Source: an uncultured Pseudomonas sp.
GTDB taxonomy: Bacteria; Pseudomonadota; Gammaproteobacteria; Pseudomonadales; Pseudomonadaceae
Length of the DNA: 64,000 nt
NCBI RefSeq assembly: GCF_943846705.1
Contig: NZ_OX044366.1
Coordinates: 744,001-808,000 of the forward strand
Direction: 5' to 3'
Part shown: positions 55,449 to 63,188 of the stretch, one piece after another
How positions within the stretch are numbered: position 1 is the first letter of the stretch
Layout: every line of letters starts with the position of its first letter
Position numbers and translations under genes: made by a program
The notes under the pieces: model-generated
Seen by the model: only the letters and a program-made list of their open reading frames with translations
Database searches by the model: none
What the model was told of the DNA's origin: nothing

Positions 55449-55652
55449 ATGAGTGACTTCGCCCCAAAATACGCCCTGTGGGATGAGTTTCTGACAGCCT
55501 GGCCGGCTTCACGACTGGCAACCATGACGCTGGATGAATACACCCAGGCCGGCTCGAAGGAGAGCTTCACCTACTGGATCGAATCGCGGCTCGATGAGCT
55601 GGGCAGTATATGGGGATGCCAGGACCTACTGCCTGGCTCTCGCGCACAATGA
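55449..55652 (+). pseudogene. N-terminal fragment of a restriction-associated protein
   Basis: A 67-residue ORF beginning with a region (MTLDEYTQAGSKESFTYWIE, SRLDELGSIWG) that resembles the N-termini of McrB-like or related restriction ATPases from memory. The body that should follow is missing, and the sequence after WG is unrelated. It is best read as a truncated gene or a domain-only remnant just downstream of the NUDIX gene. Confidence 0.45.
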
Positions 55653-55718
55653 CTCAGGTCGCTGCTGTGCGATTCAAGATTCTGCGTTGCGCAGCCGGTG
55701 CCTGGCTGAGGTGCGGCG

Positions 55719-55973
55719 ATGAGTGCCGACGAGATACAAACGCGGCTGATTGACCTAGACCGTCTGGCTCGCGAAACAGACCGCGTGGAAAGAGAGATTT
55801 TGCGCAAAGCTCGAGATCGGCTGCGCCAGCTTTCAGATAAACCGGGCAGCGAACCGGAAGAGCTCCTGCTTACGGAAGTGATCCACAAGGCCCAGGCGGT
55901 GCTTGGAACAAGCTCCTTGCCATCCACCCAGCGCCATAGTGACTCCCCTTGCCAAACCTGCCAGCGCGATTGA
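55719..55973 (+). CDS. Small Arg/Glu-rich coiled-coil protein
   Basis: An 84-residue ORF with a charged helical body (RLIDLDRLARETDRVEREIL, RKARDRLRQL) and a Cys-containing tail CQTCQRD. GAGGTG lies 6 nt before the ATG. No family recognised; a possible element-borne accessory protein. Confidence 0.5.
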   Translation: MSADEIQTRLIDLDRLARETDRVEREILRKARDRLRQLSDKPGSEPEELLLTEVIHKAQAVLGTSSLPSTQRHSDSPCQTCQRD

Positions 55974-56014
55974 GCCCAGCCGGGGCTCAACGCAAGCGAC
56001 AGCGCAACAGGTAA

Positions 56015-56698
56015 TCAGAGCCTGCTTGCCCCGAAACCATGCAGGCCATTCCCGTAGACCTTGGTGGCGACCTTGCAGAGGTAGCTGGCCCTATAGAAAA
56101 ATTCGGCCTGGCTCTGCGGATCATTGCGACGTACGCAATAGGCTGGATTGGCCGGTATCTCTACCAGCCCCCTGACCGCTTCCACTGATAGCCCCAAGGC
56201 ACTTGCCCATGCCTGTTCGAGACGATTGAACATGTTGCCCCTTCCGGTCTCGAATTTACCGAGGGCATTAAACGCATCAAAATTCAGCAGAATAGCCATG
56301 TGATAGTGGGGTCTTCCATACAGCCCTACCTCCCGCGCCCATACGAACCGTACATTGCTGTCATGCGCATTCTTGTTATCTACGCGCGCCATTCGGCGAT
56401 TGTGACGTATCTTCGCTTTAAACGATTCTAAAAAGCGCTCTACCACCTGATTCAGGTAATAGCACTCAGGCAGATCTATTCCAGCAGGAAACCTTAGATC
56501 AACCCTAAAAGCCAATACTCTAGAATATTGCTGCACAGCCTGCTCTACCGTATCACGGAGTCTTCTTAGATACTGCTGAAAAAATGGCCCCTTATCGCCC
56601 TGAATCGGCAGTCCACAATACCCACTCCCCTCATGGATTATCAGATTATGGTTTTGATTATGACGCTGCATTACTGAATACCTCGCTGTTAGTTTCAT
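56015..56698 (-). CDS. YagK/YfjJ-family (inovirus Gp2-like) HUH-motif protein
   Basis: A 227-residue protein of the YagK/YfjJ C-terminal family. The HxH motif is in GLYGRPHYHMAILLNFDAF near residues 126-144, the signature of Rep/relaxase-like HUH endonucleases; a Tyr in SQAEFFYRASYLCK near 205-218 could be the nicking Tyr. This suggests a replication or mobilisation initiator. It lies ~280 bp from AlpA on the same strand. Confidence 0.75.
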   Translation of the reverse strand: MKLTARYSVMQRHNQNHNLIIHEGSGYCGLPIQGDKGPFFQQYLRRLRDTVEQAVQQYSRVLAFRVDLRFPAGIDLPECYYLNQVVERFLESFKAKIRHNRRMARVDNKNAHDSNVRFVWAREVGLYGRPHYHMAILLNFDAFNALGKFETGRGNMFNRLEQAWASALGLSVEAVRGLVEIPANPAYCVRRNDPQSQAEFFYRASYLCKVATKVYGNGLHGFGASRL

Positions 56699-56975
56699 AT
56701 ACTTCTAACAGCAAGTAGTTTTTTACAGCCCAACTTACAAACCTAAGACAGGCACCAATAAGTGCCTGCCATGCACTACCAACAACACTAAAACAAGATG
56801 AGTAAAGCATAATACCAATACCGAGAACCAAACCCCGAAAACCACAAGCTAATCACCTTAAACATCTAGGTAAGAGCCAAGAAAAACATGAAAAATCAAC
56901 TCTGGGAAAATATTGTCAAAGCCGGAGCATTCCGACTTTGACAAGCATTACCAATCCCCAAAGGTAGGCTACAAG

Positions 56976-57176
56976 TCACGCCAAAACGACTTCTTGTGCA
57001 TCCCGCTCCGCCACCCTCTCCAGTATCCATTCACTGACCTCGCTCTCCAGCCACCCCACACTCCGCCCACCCAAGGGAATCGGCTTCGGAAACCAGCTTT
57101 CTGAGACATATTTGTAAATCGTGGAGCGCCCGAGGCCAGTCATCTCCATTACGTGCTGCAATCGAATCACTTTCAT
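56976..57176 (-). CDS. AlpA-family excisionase/regulator
   Basis: A 66-residue MerR-like winged-helix protein (RLQHVMEMTGLGRSTIYKYV at 5-24, then FPKPIPLGGRSVGWLESEVS at 29-48). AlpA proteins act as transcription activators of integrase or as excisionases (Xis) in P4-like elements. It lies between YagK and the unknown gene, within reach of the integrase. Confidence 0.88.
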   Translation of the reverse strand: MKVIRLQHVMEMTGLGRSTIYKYVSESWFPKPIPLGGRSVGWLESEVSEWILERVAERDAQEVVLA

Positions 57177-57637
57177 GATGAGCTCCTAATTTGACTCATC
57201 AGATCTGGCTTCCCCGTATTTCTTTACACCCCATCAGAGCACCAGTTTGGGCGGCAGCATCGCCCATCCCACAACAGCCCCACCGCCTCATACGTCTCAA
57301 CCTAAAAGGCGAGCGACCCTGGAGGTCGGCACTCAGACATAACGACTGAGCGCTCAGCCATGCTGCAACCAAAGCGAGCCGCCAGCCGATTATCACCTGG
57401 CGTCAGTACAGGCCTCACAGCACGACATGCCGCATCCCCGTCAATGCCAGCGCACCTTTCTAGGGGAGGCATAAAGCTATTCAGAGCTAGATCTCCTCAA
57501 TGAATCCGCATGTATACTGAGCTCAAATGAATTAAGACCTCTTGAAAACCATTAAAATATCGTCATAAAACAACACTAAAGCCTCTAATTAAACGCTATA
57601 AATCCACTAGAGATTCCATCCGGACAGAGCCTTCAGC
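57177..57637. other. AT-richer gap between alpA and the unknown gene
   Basis: About 460 bp with no convincing gene. The right-hand 150 bp is noticeably AT-rich (TTAAAATATCGTCATAAAAC-type), which may hold the promoter of the downstream low-GC gene. I see no strong terminator. Confidence 0.4.
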
Positions 57638-58486
57638 ATGACCAACCCAATCAACGACAAGCTCCAAAAGACACTTAACGGCCTCAATGTCGATAGCAGG
57701 CTAAGCACCTGGCTATGGCTATTTCTAAAGGGGCGAGTTCCTCAGGCCAATCTGGGGGAGCTCGGCAGCCCAGGTATGCGAGATCGCATGGCAGAGCTCA
57801 TCCAAAACACCCCGACAGGTGCAGAAAGCATTGAGGCTCAAAGCGCCGCATTCCTGCTACCAAAGGAATATTTAGAGTGGATAACAAGCAACAAAAGACA
57901 AAACTTATTTCTAACCAGAAAGCTGATCGAAAGGAATGGGAACACCCCAATTATTGGACCAATAAACCTGACCGGCAGAGATCTAATCATTGCAATGATT
58001 GATATTCTGGCAATAGACCAAAATCTAAAATCATCGATAATCTATCAAATAAAAACCGAGTGGGAACAACACTCAAGCCAAGACCATATATTCAAATGGT
58101 TCGACACACCAGACACCGAACAAAAACTAAACACGGCATGGGAGATAATAAAAAGCAAATATCCACTCCTAACTTTCCAGCAAAACCCACCCCGAGAAAA
58201 AGATGATTTAGTAATTTTTCTTGATGCTCAACCCATCACCGCACCCGAAAAGACACTACTCATGGACTCCATCAAGAAGCGATGGAGCCAAAATAAATAT
58301 CGCGCCAAACAGACAGGCAAGAAGCAGTACAACTTCATCCTATCCGACAAGACCATTAAGCGGCTTGACAAGCTAGCCGATAAATACGACTTAAAAAGAA
58401 CCGAAGTCTTGGAGATACTGCTACAGATAGAGGAAGAAAAAGGAATTTATATACCAGAAAAACTGAAGCCCCTGAGAGACATCTAA
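57638..58486 (+). CDS. Low-GC protein with a C-terminal ribbon-helix-helix-like region
   Basis: A 282-residue protein of unknown function, with a more AT-rich codon choice than its neighbours. The C-terminal segment YNFILSDKTIKRLDKLADKY, DLKRTEVLEILL near residues 230-262 looks like a ribbon-helix-helix DNA-binding unit. The N-terminal 200 residues are not recognised. It lies between alpA and the integrase, converging on the integrase, so it may be a regulator of the element or a recently acquired cargo gene. Confidence 0.6.
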   Translation: MTNPINDKLQKTLNGLNVDSRLSTWLWLFLKGRVPQANLGELGSPGMRDRMAELIQNTPTGAESIEAQSAAFLLPKEYLEWITSNKRQNLFLTRKLIERNGNTPIIGPINLTGRDLIIAMIDILAIDQNLKSSIIYQIKTEWEQHSSQDHIFKWFDTPDTEQKLNTAWEIIKSKYPLLTFQQNPPREKDDLVIFLDAQPITAPEKTLLMDSIKKRWSQNKYRAKQTGKKQYNFILSDKTIKRLDKLADKYDLKRTEVLEILLQIEEEKGIYIPEKLKPLRDI

Positions 58487-58561
58487 ACAGGGCAACCGTG
58501 ACAGGAAATATTTACTTAACAGAAATCAAATACAAACCAAATTAGACACAAGCCCGGAAAA

Positions 58562-59767
58562 CTAAACCAATTGAAGTTTAATCGCAACTTCCTCATCAAT
58601 ATAGTCGGCCCAGGCTTGCATCATCTGGCGTCGTTCTTCCAGATACTCAGCTTGGTTGTAGCTTGCTCGAACTTTGTTTCTCTCGGCATGAGCCAACTGA
58701 CGCTCGATAACGTCTGAGCGATATCTCATTTCGTTCAGCATGGTCGAGGCTGTCGCGCGGAAGCCATGGGCCGAAAAACCGATGCTGTCCTTGCCATTGA
58801 ACCCCATGCGCTCAAGTGCCCGGTTCAGCGTCGTTGCTGTCATACATTCGTTCGGCTTGCGATAGTTCGGAAATAGCAGCCGGCGACCGCCTGTGTGAGT
58901 GTGCAGCTCACGCAGCAGCTCGACCGCTTGCCTCGATAGAGGAACTATGTGCGACTCGCGCATCTTCATGCGCTCAGCTGGAATACGCCATTCGGCACGA
59001 TCCAGATCGAATTCGATCCACTCCGCCTTGCGGAGCTCTACAGTGCGCACGAATGTAAGCAGCATTATACGAAGCGCGATCACCGTTGTTCTGTAGCCGC
59101 CGTATTGTTCCAGGGCTTTAGAGAAGTCGGCTATCTGCTCACGAGTGAGCGGCTTGTGATGCTGCACCTTGGGGCGATGGATAGCGCCTTTCAGAGCCGC
59201 AGCTGGATCAGCATCAGCACGCAATGTCGCGACAGCATATCGAAAGACTGCCGATGACCACTGCCTTACGAGCAGCGCCACCGTTGCAGCACCTCGGGTC
59301 TCAATCCGGCCGAGAATCTCCAACAGGTGTGCGGCCGAAACATTGCGTATCGGCAGCTTACCCACGAAAGGGAAGACGTCTGCCGCCATGAACCTCTCAA
59401 CCTGCCGCAAGTAGTAAGGCGTCCAGCCTGGTGTCTTCTTTTTGATCCACTCGCGCGCCACCGCCTCGAAGGTGTTCGCATTCGCAACGCTGGTAGCCAG
59501 CCGCTCAGCTTGCCGGTTGTGCGAAGGATGGATACCTTGGCGAATCAGCGGCTTAGCCTTTTCCCGCTCGTTACGCGCATCGGCCAGCCCGATCTCCGGA
59601 TAGCCACCGATGGCGAACACATTCTCCTTGCCATCTATGCGGTAGCGTAGCCGCCATAGCTTGGCACCGGTCGGACGAACCTCCAGATACAACCCACCAC
59701 CATCGGTGAGTTTTAGCGGCTTGTCGCCAGCCTTGGAGTTGCGAATCTTGGCATCGGTCAAGGGCAT
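58562..59767 (-). CDS. int: DUF4102-type tyrosine recombinase (integrase)
   Basis: A 401-residue P4-like integrase. The N-terminal DUF4102 arm-binding domain (LTDAKIRNSKAGDKPLKLTD, GGGLYLEVRP) covers about 1-90, the core-binding SAM-like domain about 100-180, and the catalytic domain about 200-390. Catalytic residues: Arg in LLTFVRTVELRKAEW, HxxR in SAHGFRATASTMLNE, His in ERQLAHAE and the Tyr in KVRASYNQAEYLEER. It is the last gene of the element, next to the att repeat. Most P4-type integrases use tRNA genes; this one appears to use the trpG start. Confidence 0.92.
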   Translation of the reverse strand: MPLTDAKIRNSKAGDKPLKLTDGGGLYLEVRPTGAKLWRLRYRIDGKENVFAIGGYPEIGLADARNEREKAKPLIRQGIHPSHNRQAERLATSVANANTFEAVAREWIKKKTPGWTPYYLRQVERFMAADVFPFVGKLPIRNVSAAHLLEILGRIETRGAATVALLVRQWSSAVFRYAVATLRADADPAAALKGAIHRPKVQHHKPLTREQIADFSKALEQYGGYRTTVIALRIMLLTFVRTVELRKAEWIEFDLDRAEWRIPAERMKMRESHIVPLSRQAVELLRELHTHTGGRRLLFPNYRKPNECMTATTLNRALERMGFNGKDSIGFSAHGFRATASTMLNEMRYRSDVIERQLAHAERNKVRASYNQAEYLEERRQMMQAWADYIDEEVAIKLQLV

Positions 59768-59770
59768 GGT

Positions 59771-59808
59771 GCGGGTATCCGTACTTTGATACCCGCAACG
59801 ATACCCGC
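59771..59808. promoter_or_regulatory. Putative integrase arm sites
   Basis: GATACCCGC occurs twice as a direct repeat (59788-59796 and 59800-59808, 12-bp period) and once inverted (59771-59779). The set sits immediately upstream of int and ~120 bp from the att repeat, the expected place for arm-type binding sites. Confidence 0.55.
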
Positions 59809-59809
59809 A

Positions 59810-59944
59810 TTATCCATAGATGCCAACGAACGCCATGGACGAGAGAGGACTTAAAATCCCCGAAAACACTGCCCCCCAGAAAAATCCGTAGACGTTAGTG
59901 GACATCAAAAGAAGTCGATGCTGCTTATCAATCATCAGCAGCAT
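59810..59944 (-). pseudogene. trpG 5' stub fused to element sequence
   Basis: Downstream of trpE and 11 bp after its stop, a GGAG ribosome site leads to an ORF that starts MLLMIDK, identical to the TrpG start for six residues, then runs into element DNA for a total of 44 codons to a TAA. It marks where the native trpG began before the insertion. Confidence 0.75.
59925..59944. repeat. att direct repeat, trpE-side copy
   Basis: Twenty bases (ATGCTGCTGATGATYGATAA on the minus strand) match the trpG start copy at 13852-13871 except for one C/T change. Upstream is the native trpE-trpG junction with its GGAG; downstream is element DNA. Confidence 0.85.
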
Positions 59945-59955
59945 GGCAGGACTCC

Positions 59956-61449
59956 TCAGCGCTTAGTCTGGTCAGGAACGGTTTGCTCGGCCAGGGCCAC
60001 AGCACGGAACATGGCGCGACGCTTGTTCAGCGTTTCCTCCCATTCCAGCGCGGGCACCGAGTCGGCAACAATGCCGGCACCGGCCTGCACATGCAGCTCA
60101 CCGTCTTTGATTACCGCCGTACGGATGGCGATGGCGGTGTCCATATTGCCGTTCCAGGCCAGGTAACCCACCGCACCACCGTAAACACCGCGCTTGACCG
60201 GCTCCAACTCGTCGATAATTTCCATGGCGCGAATCTTCGGCGCACCGGACAGGGTGCCCGCCGGCAGAATCGCGCGCAGGGCATCCATCGCCGTAAGGCC
60301 TTCCTTGAGTTGGCCGGTGACGTTGGAGACGATATGCATGACGTTGGAATAGCGCTCAATGACCATCTTTTCGGTGAGCTTGACGCTGCCCGTACTCGCC
60401 ACCCGGCCGACGTCATTGCGCCCCAGGTCGATCAACATCAGGTGCTCGGCGACTTCCTTGGCATCGGACAGCAGGTCTTCTTCCAGGGCCAGATCGGCCT
60501 CTTCATTGGCGCCGCGTGGGCGGGTGCCGGCAATTGGACGCACTGTCACCAAGCCATCCTCCAGACGCACCAGCACTTCCGGTGAACTGCCGACCACATG
60601 GAAGTCGCCGAAGTTAAAGAAGTACATATAAGGCGTCGGGTTGATGCAGCGCAGGGCGCGGTATAGATCAATCGGCGCGGCCTTGAACGGGATCGACATG
60701 CGCTGCGAGATCACCACCTGCATGCAGTCACCGGCGAGGATGTATTCCTTGATCGCCTTAACCGCTTGTTCGTAATCGTCACGCTTAAAGCTGGAGACAA
60801 AATCCGGATCGGCAGTCACAGGGGCGGCCAGGTCGACGCCCAAACGCGGGGTAATCGGCTGACGCAGCTTGTGCAGAATTTCTTGTAGCCGGGCATGGCC
60901 TTGCTCAAGCGCATCGCTATCGGCAGGGTCAACCAGGACGATGGCGTGCATCTTGCCGGCCAGGTTGTCGAACACCACCACGGCATCGGAGACCATCAGC
61001 AGAATATCCGGGGTCCCCAGTGCGTCCGGGTTCACCCCTTTGGCCAGCTTGGGCTCGACGTAGCGCACGCTGTCGTAACCGAAATAACCGACCAAGCCAC
61101 CATTGAAGCGCGGCAGGCCTGGCAGGGTCGGTACCTTGTAGCGATCCTTGAACTGCTCGACAAAGGTCAAGGGGTCTTCGCAGTGGTGGCGTTCGACTTC
61201 CACGCCATCCACGCTGATCGACACGTCGTGCGCATAGGCGCGCAGCACCGTACGTGCCGGCAGACCGATGATCGAGTAACGCCCCCACTTCTCGCCGCCC
61301 TGGACGGACTCAAGCAGGTAGGTGTTGGCCTCATCGGCCAGCTTCAAATAAATGGACAGTGGCGTATCGAAATCCACCAGGGTTTCGCAGGCAACAGGAA
61401 TGCGGTTATAGCCGGCAGCGGCTAAACGCAGGAATTCATCGCGGGTCAT
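59956..61449 (-). CDS. trpE: Anthranilate synthase component I
   Basis: A 497-residue chorismate-using enzyme. Start [10 protein letters not shown] at 61449, 20 codons into a longer frame, has GAGG 8 nt upstream. The tryptophan feedback motif [13 protein letters not shown] lies near 46-58. Chorismate-binding residues are in the [16 protein letters not shown], and [17 protein letters not shown] motifs of the C-terminal half. Its product partner TrpG is now ~46 kb away because of the insert. A leader peptide and promoter lie just upstream. Confidence 0.96.
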   Translation of the reverse strand: MTRDEFLRLAAAGYNRIPVACETLVDFDTPLSIYLKLADEANTYLLESVQGGEKWGRYSIIGLPARTVLRAYAHDVSISVDGVEVERHHCEDPLTFVEQFKDRYKVPTLPGLPRFNGGLVGYFGYDSVRYVEPKLAKGVNPDALGTPDILLMVSDAVVVFDNLAGKMHAIVLVDPADSDALEQGHARLQEILHKLRQPITPRLGVDLAAPVTADPDFVSSFKRDDYEQAVKAIKEYILAGDCMQVVISQRMSIPFKAAPIDLYRALRCINPTPYMYFFNFGDFHVVGSSPEVLVRLEDGLVTVRPIAGTRPRGANEEADLALEEDLLSDAKEVAEHLMLIDLGRNDVGRVASTGSVKLTEKMVIERYSNVMHIVSNVTGQLKEGLTAMDALRAILPAGTLSGAPKIRAMEIIDELEPVKRGVYGGAVGYLAWNGNMDTAIAIRTAVIKDGELHVQAGAGIVADSVPALEWEETLNKRRAMFRAVALAEQTVPDQTKR

Positions 61450-61516
61450 GATCAGCCTCGTGGCTTGAGGTAATTCGGTCGTGTGCAAGCGTGCCGACTG
61501 TGCGGCCAAGATCAGG

Positions 61517-61585
61517 TCAGAGGCGCCAGCGCCAACGGGCCAGGGCCTTGATGATGTTCATGTCGGTGCGTGTCGACCAACGCAT
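61517..61585 (-). CDS. trpL: Trp-rich leader peptide upstream of trpE
   Basis: A 22-codon [23 protein letters not shown] followed by RL, with Trp codons at position 3 and a WRW pair at the end. An internal ATG at 61561 would give the 14-residue core [14 protein letters not shown], matching the trpG-side leader. It ends 67 nt before trpE. Paired Trp codons indicate attenuation by tryptophan-tRNA. A classical terminator stem after the leader is not clear. Confidence 0.75.
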   Translation of the reverse strand: MRWSTRTDMNIIKALARWRWRL

Positions 61586-61637
61586 GCAGGTAGCCACCAC
61601 GAAGCTCTCTTAATTCAGGCGGGATAGGAATCCGGCC

Positions 61638-61666
61638 ACACTAGCGCAGGGTCAGAGCCGAATCAA
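61638..61666 (-). promoter_or_regulatory. Putative trpE promoter
   Basis: TTGATT and TAGTGT are separated by 17 bp on the minus strand, ~52 nt before the leader start. It overlaps the last bases of gph. The geometry mirrors the candidate trpG promoter. Confidence 0.5.
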
Positions 61667-62382
61667 CCCGCAAGGCCCGGCAAAAGCGGCGGCTCAGCCG
61701 GGCAAAGCAAACCCATCAGGCTGTCCAATACGTGCGCGGGGTTCTCTTCGGCAATCGGCCGGCCATGGTTATAGCCGTAGCTCAACGCCACGCAAGGCAC
61801 GCCGGCCGCCTTGGCCGCACGCACATCATTACGCGAGTCGCCGACAAACAGCGCATGCGCGGCATCAACCCGCGCTAGCCGCATGACATGCAACAACGCC
61901 GCCGGGTCGGGCTTCTGCTGCGCCAAGGTATCGCCACCGACAATCCAGCGGAAATAGCCGCCCAAGCCCTTTTCATCCAGCAAGGGCCCAACAAAACGCT
62001 CTGGCTTGTTGGTGACAAGCGCCAGCTCGACCTGCTGTTCGCGCAACCAGTCCAGCGTATGCTTCACCCCGGGGTAGACCTGGGTCAGGGCATGGCTTTC
62101 GGCGTAATGCTGCATAAACAGTTGCAACGCCTGTTCAGCGTGCCCCTCATCGACCTGCGCATGTTCCAGGCTGCCAGCCAGGGCACGGCGCACCAACACC
62201 CGCGCGCCATTGCCCACCCAGTCACGCACTCGCTCAATGCCTGCAGCAGGCCGCCCCAGCAGCAGCAGGGTCTTGTCGACCGCCGCTGCCAGATCCGGGA
62301 CTGAGTCGACCAGCGTGCCGTCCAGGTCAAACATCACCAGGCGCGGCAACTCGCCGTGAAACAGCTCGCGTAGCAGGCTCAC
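61663..62382 (-). CDS. gph: Phosphoglycolate phosphatase
   Basis: A 239-residue HAD-family phosphatase. Motif [15 protein letters not shown] is at about 18-31, the Thr/Ser motif [13 protein letters not shown] near 119 and the motif III/IV Lys and [18 protein letters not shown] near 174-191. It removes 2-phosphoglycolate formed during DNA repair. Its start overlaps the rpe stop by 4 nt. Confidence 0.9.
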   Translation of the reverse strand: MSLLRELFHGELPRLVMFDLDGTLVDSVPDLAAAVDKTLLLLGRPAAGIERVRDWVGNGARVLVRRALAGSLEHAQVDEGHAEQALQLFMQHYAESHALTQVYPGVKHTLDWLREQQVELALVTNKPERFVGPLLDEKGLGGYFRWIVGGDTLAQQKPDPAALLHVMRLARVDAAHALFVGDSRNDVRAAKAAGVPCVALSYGYNHGRPIAEENPAHVLDSLMGLLCPAEPPLLPGLAG

Positions 62383-63053
62383 CCGCGCGCCAGAGCCAGT
62401 TCGGTGCGCATGGCGTCAATCACCGTTTTGTAGTCCGGCTGATTGAAAATCGCCGAGCCCGCGACGAAGGTATCAGCACCGGCCGCCGCGATTTCACGGA
62501 TGTTCTGCACATTGACCCCGCCGTCGATTTCCAGGCGAATGTCACGGCCGCTGGCATCGATCAACGCACGTGCTTGCTTAAGCTTTTCCAGGGTATGCGG
62601 GATGAATTTCTGCCCGCCAAAGCCTGGGTTGACGCTCATCAGCAGGACCATATCGACCTTGTCCATCACGTGCTTGAGCACATCCAGCGGGGTGGCGGGA
62701 TTGAACACCAAGCCGGCCTTGCAACCGCCCTCACGGATCAGCTGCAGGGAGCGGTCGATATGCTCGGACGCCTCCGGATGAAAGGTGATGTAACTCGCGC
62801 CCGCCTCAATAAAGTCGCCAATGATGCGATCCACTGGCTTGACCATCAGGTGCGCGTCGATTGGCGCGGTGATGCCGTACTTGCGCAGCGCCGCGCAGAC
62901 CATCGGGCCAATCGTCAGGTTCGGCACATAATGGTTATCCATTACATCGAAGTGCACGATGTCAGCCCCGGCGGCGAGCACCTTATCCACCTCCTCACCC
63001 AGGCGAGCGAAGTCAGCGGAAAGAATCGACGGAGCAATGGCGAAGGGTTGCAT
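62379..63053 (-). CDS. rpe: Ribulose-phosphate 3-epimerase
   Basis: A 224-residue TIM-barrel enzyme that interconverts ribulose-5-P and xylulose-5-P. Motifs: [13 protein letters not shown] near 10-22, [18 protein letters not shown] near 33-50 with metal His/Asp, [13 protein letters not shown] near 141-153 and LEIDGGVN near 173-180. The start MQPFAIAPS at 63053 has GAGGTG upstream. Forms an operon with gph. Confidence 0.95.
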   Translation of the reverse strand: MQPFAIAPSILSADFARLGEEVDKVLAAGADIVHFDVMDNHYVPNLTIGPMVCAALRKYGITAPIDAHLMVKPVDRIIGDFIEAGASYITFHPEASEHIDRSLQLIREGGCKAGLVFNPATPLDVLKHVMDKVDMVLLMSVNPGFGGQKFIPHTLEKLKQARALIDASGRDIRLEIDGGVNVQNIREIAAAGADTFVAGSAIFNQPDYKTVIDAMRTELALARG

Positions 63054-63188
63054 AACGCACCTCGGTGGCATTCACGGATGGCGCGCATTGTACCAGCCCC
63101 ATCCCAGGCCTGGCGCGCTCACCGACACCTGACAAGACAGGTCTGAAAAGGCTAGGCTGGGCAAACACGATACTCGCTGGAGAGCCCG

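Larger units (their letters stand above)
13852..59944. mobile_element. ~46-kb integrative element inserted at the 5' end of trpG
   Basis: The element is bounded by the 20-bp trpG-start repeats and carries a DUF4102 tyrosine recombinase next to the trpE-side end. It splits what had been adjacent trpE and trpG genes: the trpE-side repeat preserves trpE stop, 11 bp with GGAG, then the trpG start. Cargo is two fatty-acid-type catabolic clusters, IS relics, a recombination module, a type I R-M operon and a WYL/NUDIX pair. No conjugation genes were seen, so it is either mobilisable or a decayed composite. In P. aeruginosa the same trpE-trpG gap holds the R/F pyocin cluster. Confidence 0.82.

Noticed and set aside
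57199..57396. 65-residue frame in the gap before the low-GC gene
   Set aside because: No similarity, no ribosome site; probably chance in a gene-free gap.
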